The notes: generated by a model from the sequence alone, not told the origin. 64,000 nt of DNA from Chelonobacter oris (GCF_000772535.1 NZ_JSUM01000015.1:62001-126000), one strand, 5' to 3'; positions 1 to 12,284 are shown, counted from the stretch's first letter. Program-made: numbers and translations.

Positions 1-774
1 GCCATGTCGCTTTACAGTTTGCGTCGCGGTAAAGATTTAAAAGATGATCCCGAATATCAGCGTCGCCTGAAAGATCCTGTCTGGAGCGATCGTATCGCCA
101 ATACCACGAGCACAACCCTGAATGAAGTGCTGCCGAGTTCTGCCCGCAATGCGGTGTTATTGTTTATTTTGGCGTTGGCTGTCATCGTTGTCGTGGCGAT
201 TTTCCCTGAAGTCAGAACGATTGGCGAAAGCAAAGCCATTTCAATGGGAATTATCATTCAGATGATGATGTTGGCGTTCGGCGGGATTATTTTGATTACC
301 ACGAAAACCAATCCGCAAACCGTGCCGAACGGCGTGGTGTTTAAATCCGGTATGGTGGCGATGATTGCGATTTTCGGGATTGCCTGGATGAGTGACACCT
401 ATTTCCAATATGCAATGCCGTCATTCAAGGCGGGCGTGACCGAAATGGTGGAAGCTTATCCGTGGACATTTGCTTTCGCCCTGTTTGCGGTGTCGGTGGT
501 GATCAACAGCCAAGCGGCAACCGGACGTATGATGTTGCCGGTCGGTTTGGCAATCGGTTTGCCGGCGCCGTTGTTAATCGGGCTGCTGCCTGCAACTTAC
601 GGTTACTTCTTTATCCCGAATTACCCGTCCGATATTGCCACGGTTAACTTTGACGTAACCGGCACGACGAAAATCGGTAAGTACTACTTTAACCACAGTT
701 TCATGGTGCCGGGGCTTATCGGCGTTGTGGTTGCCTGTTTTGTCGGTTATACGTTGGCATACGCGATTATCTAA
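1..774 (+). CDS. dcuB: Anaerobic C4-dicarboxylate transporter, DcuA/DcuB family, 3' part
   Basis: Inner-membrane carrier that exchanges fumarate or aspartate for succinate during anaerobic fumarate respiration. About 257 codons are visible. The frame is open at base 1, so the ATG at 4 is probably an internal methionine, and the N-terminal part (the family is about 430-450 residues) lies outside the window. Several hydrophobic segments are present, with the family-typical stretch GYFFIPNYPSDIATVNFD near the end followed by a last membrane helix. An inverted uptake-signal terminator follows 26 bases after the stop. DcuB rather than DcuA is inferred from overall resemblance. The Dcu family call is firm, the paralogue less so. 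Confidence 0.85.
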   Translation, partial: AMSLYSLRRGKDLKDDPEYQRRLKDPVWSDRIANTTSTTLNEVLPSSARNAVLLFILALAVIVVVAIFPEVRTIGESKAISMGIIIQMMMLAFGGIILITTKTNPQTVPNGVVFKSGMVAMIAIFGIAWMSDTYFQYAMPSFKAGVTEMVEAYPWTFAFALFAVSVVINSQAATGRMMLPVGLAIGLPAPLLIGLLPATYGYFFIPNYPSDIATVNFDVTGTTKIGKYYFNHSFMVPGLIGVVVACFVGYTLAYAII

Positions 775-799
775 GAGCGGATCCATTCAGCCAAAACGC

Positions 800-830
800 A
801 AAGTGCGGTTTCTAAAAGAAACCGCACTTT
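800..830. terminator. Inverted uptake-signal terminator after dcuB
   Basis: Perfect 13-bp stem built from two opposed uptake signals (800-812 and 818-830) with a five-base loop, followed by a short T-rich stretch. It lies between the convergent dcuB and ubiI genes and could serve both. Confidence 0.8.
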
Positions 831-865
831 TGTTATCAGATAGATTCTAAGGATTGGCGATTTCT

Positions 866-2095
866 TCAACTAAAAATCAACGCATCATTCGGCATCTCAC
901 GAATTTTTTGCGGTAAATCGCCGTTCATTCCCAAGGCTTGCGCCATCAATTGATCTTTTACCATCGGCAAATGGTTGGTGAGGTTCATGCCGACACCACG
1001 CAGCAGTTTTTTCAACGGATTGCTGCCGTTAAACAGGGATTTGAAGCCCTGCATGGCGGCCAGCATTTTTACTGCCTCGCTTTTGCGCCAGCGTTCATAA
1101 TGGCGCAGGTGGTACAATTCGCCGATGTCATTGTCTTGCAACAGGTTTTTTTCGATTTCCTGCGCCAGTGCCATTGCGTCCATAAACCCCAGATTGACGC
1201 CCAAACCGGCGAGCGGGTGAATGGTGTGGGCGGCGTCGCCGACCAAGGCAATGCGATTTTTGGCAAAATCACGTGCATAACGGGCGGTGAGCGGAATGGC
1301 ATGGCGTTGCCCGACTAATTTGCATAAGCCTAAATGATTGTCGAATGCCACAGTCAGCGCTTTATTAAACTCGATTTCATTCATGTTCAGGTGTTGCTCG
1401 GCAAGTTCAGGCGGCTGTGACCAGACAATCGAGCATAAGTGCGGTTGGTGTAACGGCAAAAATGCCAGAATCGAATCATGGCTGAAAATCTGGCGTGCGG
1501 TATTCAAGTGCGGTTCGGCGGTTTCGACATTGCACACTAGTGCGCTGTGGCCGTAGTCACGGAAATTCAGCGGAATATCCGCCTGTTGCCGCAGCCAGGA
1601 ATGGGCGCCGTCGGCACCGATCAATAATTTCGCCGTCAGTAGCGAACCGTCTTCCAGTGTCAGGACGGCGCATTGTTGATTGCCGACCGCACTTTTCGGT
1701 TTGCCGCCGATAATGTCGACATTCGCTTGCCGCGACACTTTTTGCCATAATTGGTGGCGAATCAGATGATTTTCGATAATATAACCCAATTGATCCAACC
1801 CCAGGGAATCGCTGTGAAACCGTATATTGGCGAAACTGTCTTTTTCCCAGACCGCCATCTGTCGGTAAGCGCAACAACGCCCTTGTATTAACGCCGGCCA
1901 GAGACCAAACTGTTGCAGCATTTTTTGGCTGGACAGATTCAGCGCACTCACCCGATGCGTGACGGTTTGTAGGGATTGGCTATCGGGCGGATTGGCTTCA
2001 ATGACGGCGATATTGCACGGCGCATTTTCCAGCGCTGCCGCCACAGCCAAACCGACCATGCCGCCCCCGATAATGATGATGTCCGTATTTTTCAT
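866..2095 (-). CDS. ubiI: FAD-dependent ubiquinone hydroxylase UbiI (VisC)
   Basis: Flavin monooxygenase that adds the C5 hydroxyl in aerobic ubiquinone synthesis. The 409 residues open with a Rossmann FAD motif (IIIIGGGMVGLAVAAAL). They carry the second FAD motif GDAAHTIHPLAGLGVNLGF near residue 285, diagnostic of the UbiH/UbiI/UbiF family. Position directly after ubiH and pepP matches E. coli ubiI, and segments such as ADGAHSWLRQQADIPL match that protein closely. The ATG abuts the ubiH stop with no spacer, so the two are translationally coupled. The cluster runs ygfB-pepP-ubiH-ubiI on the minus strand. Confidence 0.93.
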   Translation of the reverse strand: MKNTDIIIIGGGMVGLAVAAALENAPCNIAVIEANPPDSQSLQTVTHRVSALNLSSQKMLQQFGLWPALIQGRCCAYRQMAVWEKDSFANIRFHSDSLGLDQLGYIIENHLIRHQLWQKVSRQANVDIIGGKPKSAVGNQQCAVLTLEDGSLLTAKLLIGADGAHSWLRQQADIPLNFRDYGHSALVCNVETAEPHLNTARQIFSHDSILAFLPLHQPHLCSIVWSQPPELAEQHLNMNEIEFNKALTVAFDNHLGLCKLVGQRHAIPLTARYARDFAKNRIALVGDAAHTIHPLAGLGVNLGFMDAMALAQEIEKNLLQDNDIGELYHLRHYERWRKSEAVKMLAAMQGFKSLFNGSNPLKKLLRGVGMNLTNHLPMVKDQLMAQALGMNGDLPQKIREMPNDALIFS

Positions 2096-3310
2096 TTATG
2101 TTGTCCAGCCCAGAGTAGGTTTAATAAAATGTTGCCGCAACGGTGTGAAATGCGAGAGTGTCAGCAAACCCACGTTACGGGCAAACTGAAACGGCAGCAG
2201 ATCGTTGGCGAAAATATTGACTAGACTGTCGGTCAGGTTGATCATGCGGGTTTGATCGGTTTGCCGCTGCTGTTGATAGCGCTGTAACACCGCACTTGAG
2301 CCGAGATCCTGCCGTTGTTGTGCCGCTTCGCTTAACACGCTTGCCAAAGTGGTGACATCACGCAAGCCCAAGTTGAAGCCTTGTCCCGCAATCGGGTGTA
2401 AGGTTTGCGCCGCATTGCCGATTAAGACCAAGCGATGATGAATCGGGCTGTCGGATTTTTGCAGCTTGAGCGGATAGGCGATGCGTTTGCCGACCTGTTC
2501 AAAACGCCCCAAACGCCAGCCGAATTGTTGTTGTAATTGTTGTAAAAAGTGCGGTTCATCAAGTGCCAGCAACATATCGGGTTGTTTCACGCACCATACC
2601 AGTGACAGTAAACCGTTTTTCAGCGGTAATAATGCCAGCGGCCCTTGTGCGGTGAAGCGCTCGAAGGCTTGTCCGTTATGCGGTTGGCTGCTTTTGACAT
2701 TGGCGATAACCGCACTTTGCCCATAATCGCTTAAGGTTTGATAGCGGATGCCGCATTGTTTGCCTATGGCGGATTGGTTGCCGTCGGCAGCGGTTAACAG
2801 TGCGGTTTGCAGTCGGGTTCCGTCGCTTAGGGTTAATTGCACGTTATCCGCTTGACGCTGCAACGCTGTGACGGTCGCCGGTGCGATGTAGTCAATTTGC
2901 GGCTGTTTGCCGATGGCGGCGAGCAGTATTTTTCCCATCGAGGCAAGTTCAATGACAATTCCGAGCCGGCTTAAATTCATTTCCTGCGCCGAGAGATTGA
3001 CAAGCCCGGAATGCCCTTGATCGGAAATATGAATTCGGCTGATGGCCTCCGTCATTGGTTCGATTTTTTGCCATAAGCTGGATTGGCTGCCAAAGGCGAT
3101 GCGGTGTAATCTCCGGCAGCTGCCGTGCGACAGCGCAATACTGCGGGCGTCAAAACCGCACTTTTGTGTAGACGGTGAATTTTTTTCAGCGGGTGTTTTC
3201 TCGATAACGGCAATGCGAAAATCAGGCAGCTGCTGCGCCAATGCCAGCGCCAAACAGCAGCCGCTCATCGCGCCGCCGACAATCACCAGATCGTAATGTT
3301 GCACTTGCAT
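2096..3310 (-). CDS. ubiH: 2-octaprenyl-6-methoxyphenol hydroxylase UbiH
   Basis: Paralogous flavin monooxygenase for the C1 hydroxylation of the ubiquinone ring. The 404 residues start with an FAD-binding fold (LVIVGGAMSGCCLALALAQ) and contain FDARSIALSHGS, a UbiH-type signature, plus the family motif GNAAQTLHPIAGQGFNLGL near residue 292. The start ATG has AGAGGA eight bases upstream. It lies 19 bases after pepP and directly abuts ubiI, in the same order as in E. coli. The glycine-asparagine in place of the more common glycine-aspartate in the second FAD motif is also seen in other UbiH proteins. Confidence 0.93.
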   Translation of the reverse strand: MQVQHYDLVIVGGAMSGCCLALALAQQLPDFRIAVIEKTPAEKNSPSTQKCGFDARSIALSHGSCRRLHRIAFGSQSSLWQKIEPMTEAISRIHISDQGHSGLVNLSAQEMNLSRLGIVIELASMGKILLAAIGKQPQIDYIAPATVTALQRQADNVQLTLSDGTRLQTALLTAADGNQSAIGKQCGIRYQTLSDYGQSAVIANVKSSQPHNGQAFERFTAQGPLALLPLKNGLLSLVWCVKQPDMLLALDEPHFLQQLQQQFGWRLGRFEQVGKRIAYPLKLQKSDSPIHHRLVLIGNAAQTLHPIAGQGFNLGLRDVTTLASVLSEAAQQRQDLGSSAVLQRYQQQRQTDQTRMINLTDSLVNIFANDLLPFQFARNVGLLTLSHFTPLRQHFIKPTLGWTT

Positions 3311-3329
3311 TGCAGTTATCCTCTTGTCG

Positions 3330-4658
3330 TCAGGTTTTTGTCTGCATCAGAATTTCAATTTCATCAATCTCTTTCGGCACGGCGCTGGTCAGCACCTTGT
3401 TGCCGTATTCGGTAATCAGAATATTGTCTTCTATCCGCACACCGATGCCTTTGTATTGGGCGGGAATATCCAGTTTCTCGCTCAGATACAGCCCCGGCTC
3501 GACGGTCAGTACCATGCCGACGTCTAAAGTGCGGTTGCGGTTTGTGCCGTAATCTCCGACGTCGTGCACATCGAGACCGAGCCAATGCCCTAAGCCGTGC
3601 ATATAGAACGGTTTGTAGGCTTGTTGTTCGAGCAGCGCTTCTATCTCGCCGTGCAAAATACCGAGTTTTACTAAGCCGGCAAGCTTGATTTTCAATACTT
3701 CTCGATTGACTTGTTCAAGACTGGCGCCCGGCACCAGCAGTTCAATCGCACGTTTTTGCGCTTGCAAGACGATTTCATAAACCGCCCGTTGGGCTGTGCT
3801 GAATTGTCCGTTGATCGGGAAAGTGCGGGTAATATCGCCGGCATACATCGCAAATTCGCAGCCGGCATCAATTAACAGCAAATCGCCGTCTTTCAGCAGC
3901 TGATCGTTTTCGGTGTAATGCAAAATACAGGCATTTTCGCCGCCGGCAACAATGCTGTTATAAGCGGCAAAACGTGCACCGTGGCGGTTGAATTCGTGCA
4001 GCATTTCGCTTTCCAGTTCATATTCATAGCGGTTTGGGCGGGTTTGCTGCATGGCACGCAAATGCGCCAGTGCTGAGATTTGCCCGGCTTGTTGCAACAA
4101 CGCCACTTCGTGTTCCGATTTGAACAGGCGCATTTCGTCCAATATCGGGCGCCAGTCAATCAGTTGCGGCGGAGCGTGAAAGCCTTGTCGCTGATGTTGA
4201 CGTGCATAACGCACGGCTTGCCGCACAATGCGGTCGCCCCATGGTTGTAAGTCATCGGCGTGATAAAGTGCGGTTGTCGGCAGTCGTTTCGGCAGTTCGT
4301 GCTGAATGTCGTCAATGGAGTAGGCGCAGTCTACCGCAAGTGCGGTCGGCGCTTGCGCCACGCCGAGGCGACGGCCGTTCCAAGTCTCCATCAGCGGATC
4401 GGCGGGGCGTACAAAAACCGCACTTTCATGTTTGCCGTTTTGCGTCGACAGCAGCAGGACGGCATCCGGCTCGTTAAAACCGGTCAGATACCAAAAATAG
4501 CTGTCTTGGCGAAACGGGTAGCTACTGTCGGCATTGCGTGTTTTCTCTTGCGCTGAAAAAACAATCAGGGCGCTGTTTTCCGGTAATTGCGCCAGTAGGC
4601 GCTGGCGACGTTGCTGAAATTCACTGTCGGGCAATTTTGCCAAGTAGGTTAAATCCAT
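3330..4658 (-). CDS. pepP: Xaa-Pro aminopeptidase PepP
   Basis: Cytosolic dinuclear-metal peptidase (M24B) that removes an N-terminal residue preceding proline. The N-terminal creatinase-like domain fills about the first 170 residues. The catalytic pita-bread domain follows, with metal ligands in LLIDAGCEFAMYAGDITR, the histidine motif HGLGHWLGLDVHDVG, VLTVEPGLYL and GIGVRIEDNIL. I start at the ATG at 4658 (442 residues). A GTG four codons upstream is part of an uptake-signal copy and is probably not the start. The gap to ygfB is 18 bases and no strong Shine-Dalgarno is visible, so coupling to ygfB translation is likely. Confidence 0.92.
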   Translation of the reverse strand: MDLTYLAKLPDSEFQQRRQRLLAQLPENSALIVFSAQEKTRNADSSYPFRQDSYFWYLTGFNEPDAVLLLSTQNGKHESAVFVRPADPLMETWNGRRLGVAQAPTALAVDCAYSIDDIQHELPKRLPTTALYHADDLQPWGDRIVRQAVRYARQHQRQGFHAPPQLIDWRPILDEMRLFKSEHEVALLQQAGQISALAHLRAMQQTRPNRYEYELESEMLHEFNRHGARFAAYNSIVAGGENACILHYTENDQLLKDGDLLLIDAGCEFAMYAGDITRTFPINGQFSTAQRAVYEIVLQAQKRAIELLVPGASLEQVNREVLKIKLAGLVKLGILHGEIEALLEQQAYKPFYMHGLGHWLGLDVHDVGDYGTNRNRTLDVGMVLTVEPGLYLSEKLDIPAQYKGIGVRIEDNILITEYGNKVLTSAVPKEIDEIEILMQTKT

Positions 4659-4676
4659 GTTATACCGCACTTTTGC

Positions 4677-5228
4677 TTAATGAATGGTCTGTTTTGCCGG
4701 CGGATTGTGCAGATTGAATTCCGTATAGAAAAACATTGCAATGGCACGCACATATTCGGTTACTTCGGTCAGCGCGCCGTCCAGCTCTTCGGGATCGTCG
4801 TCTTCGTCATAGCCCAGATTGGCAATGTCGTTTAAATCGGTCAAGGCTTCGCCGATCTCTTCGCCTTCTTTGTCGAGTTCCGGTTTTGCCAGCGCCAGCC
4901 CGAGCAAAAAATGGCTGACCCATTCCGACAGCGAATCGGCACGACTGAAAACACTCTGTTCGTCCAAGAAGATTTCAAAGGCGAATTCTTCGTCGCTGAA
5001 TTGATCTTGAATGTGTTGATACAGTTCTTCCACTTTTTTCAGTAATTCGCTCGGATAAGCGTGGCCGTCGTGGGTAAATTGATAAGTCAGGGCTTTCCAG
5101 TTGCCTTCTTGTACGCCGCCGCTTTGTAATCCGCTGAGGAAACCGTGTAATTCGGCGGCATTCATGCCGATTTGGTGGGTTTGTAGTTGCTGATTGAATT
5201 GTCGATAGTCTAGATTGCTTGCTGTCAT
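4677..5228 (-). CDS. ygfB: UPF0149 family protein YgfB
   Basis: Conserved 183-residue protein of the YgfB/YecA fold; the biochemical function is not settled. It is rich in acidic residues (for example GYDEDDDPEELDG near residue 140) and in predicted helix, as is usual for the family. It is the first gene of the minus-strand cluster ygfB-pepP-ubiH-ubiI and diverges from zapA across 153 bases, as in E. coli. GGAAGAAAACC precedes the ATG and can act as a ribosome-binding site. Orthology is clear from sequence and context, while the role remains unknown. Confidence 0.9.
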   Translation of the reverse strand: MTASNLDYRQFNQQLQTHQIGMNAAELHGFLSGLQSGGVQEGNWKALTYQFTHDGHAYPSELLKKVEELYQHIQDQFSDEEFAFEIFLDEQSVFSRADSLSEWVSHFLLGLALAKPELDKEGEEIGEALTDLNDIANLGYDEDDDPEELDGALTEVTEYVRAIAMFFYTEFNLHNPPAKQTIH

Positions 5229-5381
5229 GGTTTTCTTCCTGATAAATTGTGCTTTATTTTAGCACTCAAAGCGAATGACGACCAACAAAACTCGCTTTGG
5301 CTATGGTGAAAATTGCAGACTGTGGCATAATAATCGGTACTTTTTTATAAAGATGTATCAGCGAATCAACGGGGTCAGCAG

Positions 5382-5696
5382 ATGTCTAAAAATATAGAAC
5401 TCCATATTTTTGGTCAGGTTTTACGATTAAATTGTCCGGAAGAACAGCAGGCGGCACTGCGTGAAGCCGCTTCTCAGCTGGAAGCACGGGTTGGAGAATT
5501 GAAAGAGCGCACCGGCATTTTGCAGATGGATCGTATTTTGTCGATTGTGGCATTGAATTTAACCTTTGAACTACAGCAGGAAAAGCAAAAAAGTTCACAA
5601 CAAGATACGTTGATGACACGGATTCAGCAGTTGGACGATTCGTTAAGCCATGCGCTGGCGGAAATCGGTAATGATATGCAAATTTTAGACAGATAG
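5382..5696 (+). CDS. zapA: Cell division protein ZapA
   Basis: Small cytoplasmic protein that binds FtsZ and bundles its protofilaments at the Z ring. At 104 residues it is close to the family norm. The N-terminal globular part (MSKNIELHIFGQVLRLNCP) is followed by a long amphipathic helix (about residues 50-100) that forms the antiparallel coiled coil of the tetramer. It sits directly upstream of the 6S RNA gene and fau, the arrangement also found in E. coli, and is divergent from ygfB. The residues MDRILSIVALNLTFEL are strongly conserved in ZapA proteins. Confidence 0.92.
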   Translation: MSKNIELHIFGQVLRLNCPEEQQAALREAASQLEARVGELKERTGILQMDRILSIVALNLTFELQQEKQKSSQQDTLMTRIQQLDDSLSHALAEIGNDMQILDR

Positions 5697-5778
5697 TCTT
5701 AAAAATGTGCGGCCGAACACATTATCACGTTGTAACACTGGTACTTTTTGGCAAAGTAGGCTAGTATTCAGATAACAA

Positions 5779-5962
5779 ATTTCCTGGGGTGTACGTCAGC
5801 GGATTAAGTCCCTGAGCCGATACTTAAATTTTATTGAGTCGGTCCCCCACTGTCGGTGTGCAAGCTCAGCTCGACTGAGAAGCCTTAAGGCGGTATGACT
5901 GGCTCCCTTGAACCGTAGGGTTCAAGGACCGATTATTCGCAACGGCACTCCGGGTTCCTTTC
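5779..5962 (+). ncRNA. ssrS: 6S RNA (ssrS)
   Basis: The stretch aligns by eye with enteric 6S RNA, which binds sigma-70 RNA polymerase and mimics an open promoter. Conserved blocks are AGTCCCTGAGCCGATA (near 5807-5822), GAGAAGCCTTAAGGCGG (near 5877-5893) and the hairpin CTTGAACC/GGGTTCAAG (near 5908-5926). Its two ends pair imperfectly to close the long rod. It lies between zapA and fau as in gamma-proteobacteria generally. End points are estimated from the closing stem and may be off by several bases. I could not identify its promoter confidently. Confidence 0.93.
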
Positions 5963-5986
5963 CTCCATCTACTCAGATTTTCAGCT

Positions 5987-6580
5987 ATGGCAATGTCCGC
6001 TATCAGTATTCGGCAACAACGACAAAACCTCCGTCGGCAGATGCGTGAAAAACGCTTACAATTAAGCCCGGAGCAGCAGCGTCGGGCGGAAAGTGCGGTT
6101 TGCGAGCAAGCGTTGCGATTGATTGAGCGGCATCGGGCAGAAACGATTGCGCTGTATCTGGCGTTTAACGGCGAAATCTCAACCGCACTTTTAATCGAAA
6201 AATTGTGGCGACAAGGTAAAACCGTCTGTTTGCCGCGTTTGCATCCGTTTGTGGACGGGCATTTGCTGTTTTTCCGCTATCTGCCGGATTCAGTGTTACA
6301 ACCCAATCAATTTTCGATTCCTGAACCGCTGTTAGACATTACCGCACTGATACCGCAATCCGAATTAGACATGGTTTTTACGCCGTTGGTCGCATTTGAC
6401 CGACAGGGTAACCGCTTAGGCATGGGCGGCGGTTTTTATGACCGCACTTTGCAGGACTGGCAACAGAAACAGTCGCAGAAACATTTTATTCCGGTCGGGC
6501 TGGCGCATCAATGTCAGCAAGTAGAGCGCTTGCCGGTTGAAAGTTGGGATGTGCCGTTAAGGACGATTTTGGTCGGTTAG
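5987..6580 (+). CDS. fau: 5-formyltetrahydrofolate cyclo-ligase (Fau/YgfA)
   Basis: ATP-dependent enzyme converting 5-formyl-THF to 5,10-methenyl-THF, returning a folate storage form to one-carbon metabolism. The 197 residues carry the family motif NRLGMGGGFYDRTL near residue 144 and a basic N-terminal helix. The gene begins 24 bases after the 6S RNA, as in E. coli, and is probably co-transcribed with it. The start is either the ATG at 5987 or the one at 5993; neither has a strong Shine-Dalgarno. Two uptake signals lie inside the coding region. Confidence 0.92.
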   Translation: MAMSAISIRQQRQNLRRQMREKRLQLSPEQQRRAESAVCEQALRLIERHRAETIALYLAFNGEISTALLIEKLWRQGKTVCLPRLHPFVDGHLLFFRYLPDSVLQPNQFSIPEPLLDITALIPQSELDMVFTPLVAFDRQGNRLGMGGGFYDRTLQDWQQKQSQKHFIPVGLAHQCQQVERLPVESWDVPLRTILVG

Positions 6581-6608
6581 CATCGAATGGCGCCCTAAAG
6601 CGCCGTGC

Positions 6609-9868
<3,260 letters not shown>

Positions 9869-10097
9869 TATGAACCTATTTCTTTTAAAGTTGCCCCGGG
9901 GTACATAAACTCTCGCAGATATTCAGGAAAGCAAACAACATCTACAGATAGAGATTGATTCTGTTTTCGGTAGCTTATCATATTTTTTCGTCAAGTGAAG
10001 ATGTTATCCTTGAAATCGGCACGGATAATCAATATTTGCTTTGCATCGGACACTCCCTTATAGTGGGAAAAAATGAACTGAAAAGACAGGAAATTTT

Positions 10098-10934
10098 ATG
10101 TTTCAATCTGAATTTAAACAAGGGCTTGAATATTTTTTGCGCGGCTGGCATTTGATCACCCGCCCGGGTTTGCGCCGCTTTGTGGTGATGCCGATTCTGA
10201 TCAATATCGTGCTACTGGTGGCGGTATTTTGGTTAATGTTGGGGCAAATCGGCAGTCTGGCGACATGGGCGGTCAGCTTTGTGCCGTCATGGTTGGATTG
10301 GTTGAGCTATCTTATTTACGGCTTGGCGATTATCACGGTTCTGATTGTGTTTTTCTTTATCTTTAATTTATTGGCGGGCTTTATTGCGGCCCCGTTTAAC
10401 GGCATTTTAGCGGAAAAAGTGGAAAGAATGCTGACCGGGGAAGACAGTGACGAGATGGGGATGCTGGATCTGGTGAAAGATACGCCGCGGATTCTGCTGC
10501 GTGAGTGGCAAAAATTTGCTTACGCTTTCCCGAAATTTATCGGTTTGTTTATCCTCAGTTTTATTCCGGGAGTCGGGCAAACGCTGATTCCGCCGCTATT
10601 TTTTCTGTACGGTGCTTGGATGGCGGCGATTCAGTATTGCGATTACCCGTTTGACAATCATAAGATTGCGTTTCGGCAAATGCGCTACCAACTGGCGGAA
10701 AAGCGGAACTTGAATTTGACGTTCGGCGGATTGGTGTCGATCTGTACTTTTATTCCGTTTTTGAATTTTATTATTATTCCGGTGGCGGTTTGCGGTGCAA
10801 CCGCACTTTGGGTCGATCATTACCGCCCTGTGTCAACGGCGGATAACGGGGAACGGACAGCGTGGGGCGGAACGCCGGCAACGCGCACTTCGACCGAGGT
10901 TGGCACGCGTCGCGGCACGGATTTATCGCGATAA
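10098..10934 (+). CDS. cysZ: Sulfate transporter CysZ
   Basis: Inner-membrane protein for sulfate entry in assimilatory sulfate reduction. Residues 1-243 align with E. coli CysZ throughout, including GLRRFVVMPILINI, FNLLAGFIAAPFNGILAEK and the signature AIQYCDYPFDNHKIAFRQMR. About four hydrophobic segments are visible. AGGAAA lies seven bases before the ATG. cysK follows after 120 bases, so the pair supplies sulfate and uses the resulting sulfide. The last 35 residues (244-278) are a hydrophilic, Thr/Arg/Gly-rich tail that I do not recognise as part of the family core. Confidence 0.92.
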   Translation: MFQSEFKQGLEYFLRGWHLITRPGLRRFVVMPILINIVLLVAVFWLMLGQIGSLATWAVSFVPSWLDWLSYLIYGLAIITVLIVFFFIFNLLAGFIAAPFNGILAEKVERMLTGEDSDEMGMLDLVKDTPRILLREWQKFAYAFPKFIGLFILSFIPGVGQTLIPPLFFLYGAWMAAIQYCDYPFDNHKIAFRQMRYQLAEKRNLNLTFGGLVSICTFIPFLNFIIIPVAVCGATALWVDHYRPVSTADNGERTAWGGTPATRTSTEVGTRRGTDLSR

Positions 10935-11054
10935 ATAACCGTCAGTTATAAAGTATAACGATAAACCATTAATTTTTTATATTAAAAGCGATTATGCTGT
11001 CGGCATGATTTTGTAGTTTACCGTGTATATTTCTGACAACACCGAGAGGTTAAT

Positions 11055-12005
11055 ATGACAATTTTTGCAGATAATTCCCAAACAATCGGCAACACCCCTT
11101 TAGTCCGTTTAAAGCATTTCGGCAACAACGGCAATTTGCTTGCCAAAATCGAATCGCGTAATCCGAGCTTCAGCGTAAAATGCCGTATCGGCGCCAACAT
11201 GGTATGGCAGGCAGAGCAAGACGGAACATTGACCAAAGAAAAAGAAATTGTCGACGCCACCAGCGGCAACACCGGGATTGCCTTGGCATTCGTGGCAGCG
11301 GCACGCGGTTATAAAATTACCTTAACCATGCCGGAAACCATGAGCTTGGAGCGCAAACGGTTATTGAAAGGCTTGGGTGTGAATCTGGTGTTGACGGAAG
11401 GCGCAAAAGGCATGAAAGGGGCGATTGCCAAAGCAGAAGAAATCGCCGCTTCCGATCCGAACCGTTATATCATTTTAAAACAATTCGAAAATCCGGCGAA
11501 CCCGGCGATTCACCAAAAAACCACCGGCCCTGAAATCTGGAATGCAACCGAAGGCAAGATCGATGTCTTGGTTGCGGGTGTCGGAACCGGCGGAACCATA
11601 ACCGGTGTCAGCCGTGCGATTAAACAGGATTTCGGTAAAGCGATTGTGTCGGTTGCGGTCGAGCCGACCGAATCTCCGGTGATTACCCAAACCCGTAACG
11701 GTGAAGACGTCAAACCGGGGCCGCATAAAATTCAGGGCATCGGTGCCGGTTTTATTCCGAAAAATTTGGACTTGGATTTGGTGGATCGTGTTGAAACCGT
11801 AGACAGTGAAACCGCCATTGCAACGGCACGCCGCTTAATGGCGGAAGAAGGGATTTTAGGCGGCATTTCATCCGGTGCGGCCGTTGCCGCCGCCGATAAA
11901 ATCGCCAAATTGCCGGAATTTGCCGATAAGTTGGTGGTGGTGATTCTGCCGTCGGCTTCCGAGCGTTATTTGAGTACCGCACTTTTCGACGGTATCGAAG
12001 CCTGA
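11055..12005 (+). CDS. cysK: Cysteine synthase A (O-acetylserine sulfhydrylase)
   Basis: PLP enzyme making cysteine from O-acetylserine and sulfide. The 316 residues contain the PLP lysine at about position 42 ([11 protein letters not shown]), the substrate loop [11 protein letters not shown], the phosphate-binding GTGGTITG and the C-terminal SSGAAVAAA. The family lysine loop is normally NPSFSVKDRIG or VKCRIG, and this one has the CysK-type cysteine. GAGAGG lies about 10 bases before the ATG. It sits downstream of cysZ and ends in a strong intrinsic terminator. Confidence 0.96.
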   Translation: MTIFADNSQTIGNTPLVRLKHFGNNGNLLAKIESRNPSFSVKCRIGANMVWQAEQDGTLTKEKEIVDATSGNTGIALAFVAAARGYKITLTMPETMSLERKRLLKGLGVNLVLTEGAKGMKGAIAKAEEIAASDPNRYIILKQFENPANPAIHQKTTGPEIWNATEGKIDVLVAGVGTGGTITGVSRAIKQDFGKAIVSVAVEPTESPVITQTRNGEDVKPGPHKIQGIGAGFIPKNLDLDLVDRVETVDSETAIATARRLMAEEGILGGISSGAAVAAADKIAKLPEFADKLVVVILPSASERYLSTALFDGIEA

Positions 12006-12027
12006 TAGTACATCGTAATAGGATTTG

Positions 12028-12056
12028 AACCCCGATGAACTCTATCGGGGTTTTTT
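12028..12056 (+). terminator. Intrinsic terminator of cysK
   Basis: A nine-bp perfect stem (12028-12036 with 12044-12052), seven-base loop and six-T tail begin 23 bases after the cysK stop. Confidence 0.9.
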
Positions 12057-12112
12057 ATTATCGAAAATATGTAAATAAAATAAATTTTCTGATCTTTTTA
12101 TGTTGATTCAAT

Positions 12113-12127
12113 GTTACATTATGTAAC
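12113..12127. promoter_or_regulatory. Perfect palindrome upstream of yagU
   Basis: GTTACAT and ATGTAAC are perfect seven-base arms around one T. It lies about 60-80 bases upstream of the start predicted from the adjacent promoter. The shape suits a dimeric regulator's operator, but I cannot assign the protein. The surrounding 12057-12284 region is AT-rich and holds no gene. Confidence 0.45.
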
Positions 12128-12155
12128 CGATTATCGTTTTTTGCTTTTTTTATGA

Positions 12156-12183
12156 TTGACTACTGTGGAATTAGGCATAAAAT
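12156..12183 (+). promoter_or_regulatory. Sigma-70 type promoter for yagU
   Basis: TTGACT (12156-12161) and TAAAAT (12178-12183) are separated by 16 bases. This predicts transcription from about 12190 and a leader of about 95 bases before the yagU ATG. Confidence 0.6.
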
Positions 12184-12284
12184 CAGCAACGATTCATATT
12201 GATTTGATAATTAATTTATCAATAAAAATATGGGTAAGATTTTTGTTCCGTTTTTATTAACCAACCTATTCAGGAAAGTAAATT

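Noticed and set aside
938-1318. 126-codon plus-strand frame
   Set aside because: It is antisense inside ubiI, whose FAD motifs fix the coding strand, and it shows no recognisable domain.
9955-10155. 66-codon plus-strand frame upstream of cysZ
   Set aside because: It runs into cysZ in another frame, has no ribosome-binding site and spans what should be the cysZ promoter.
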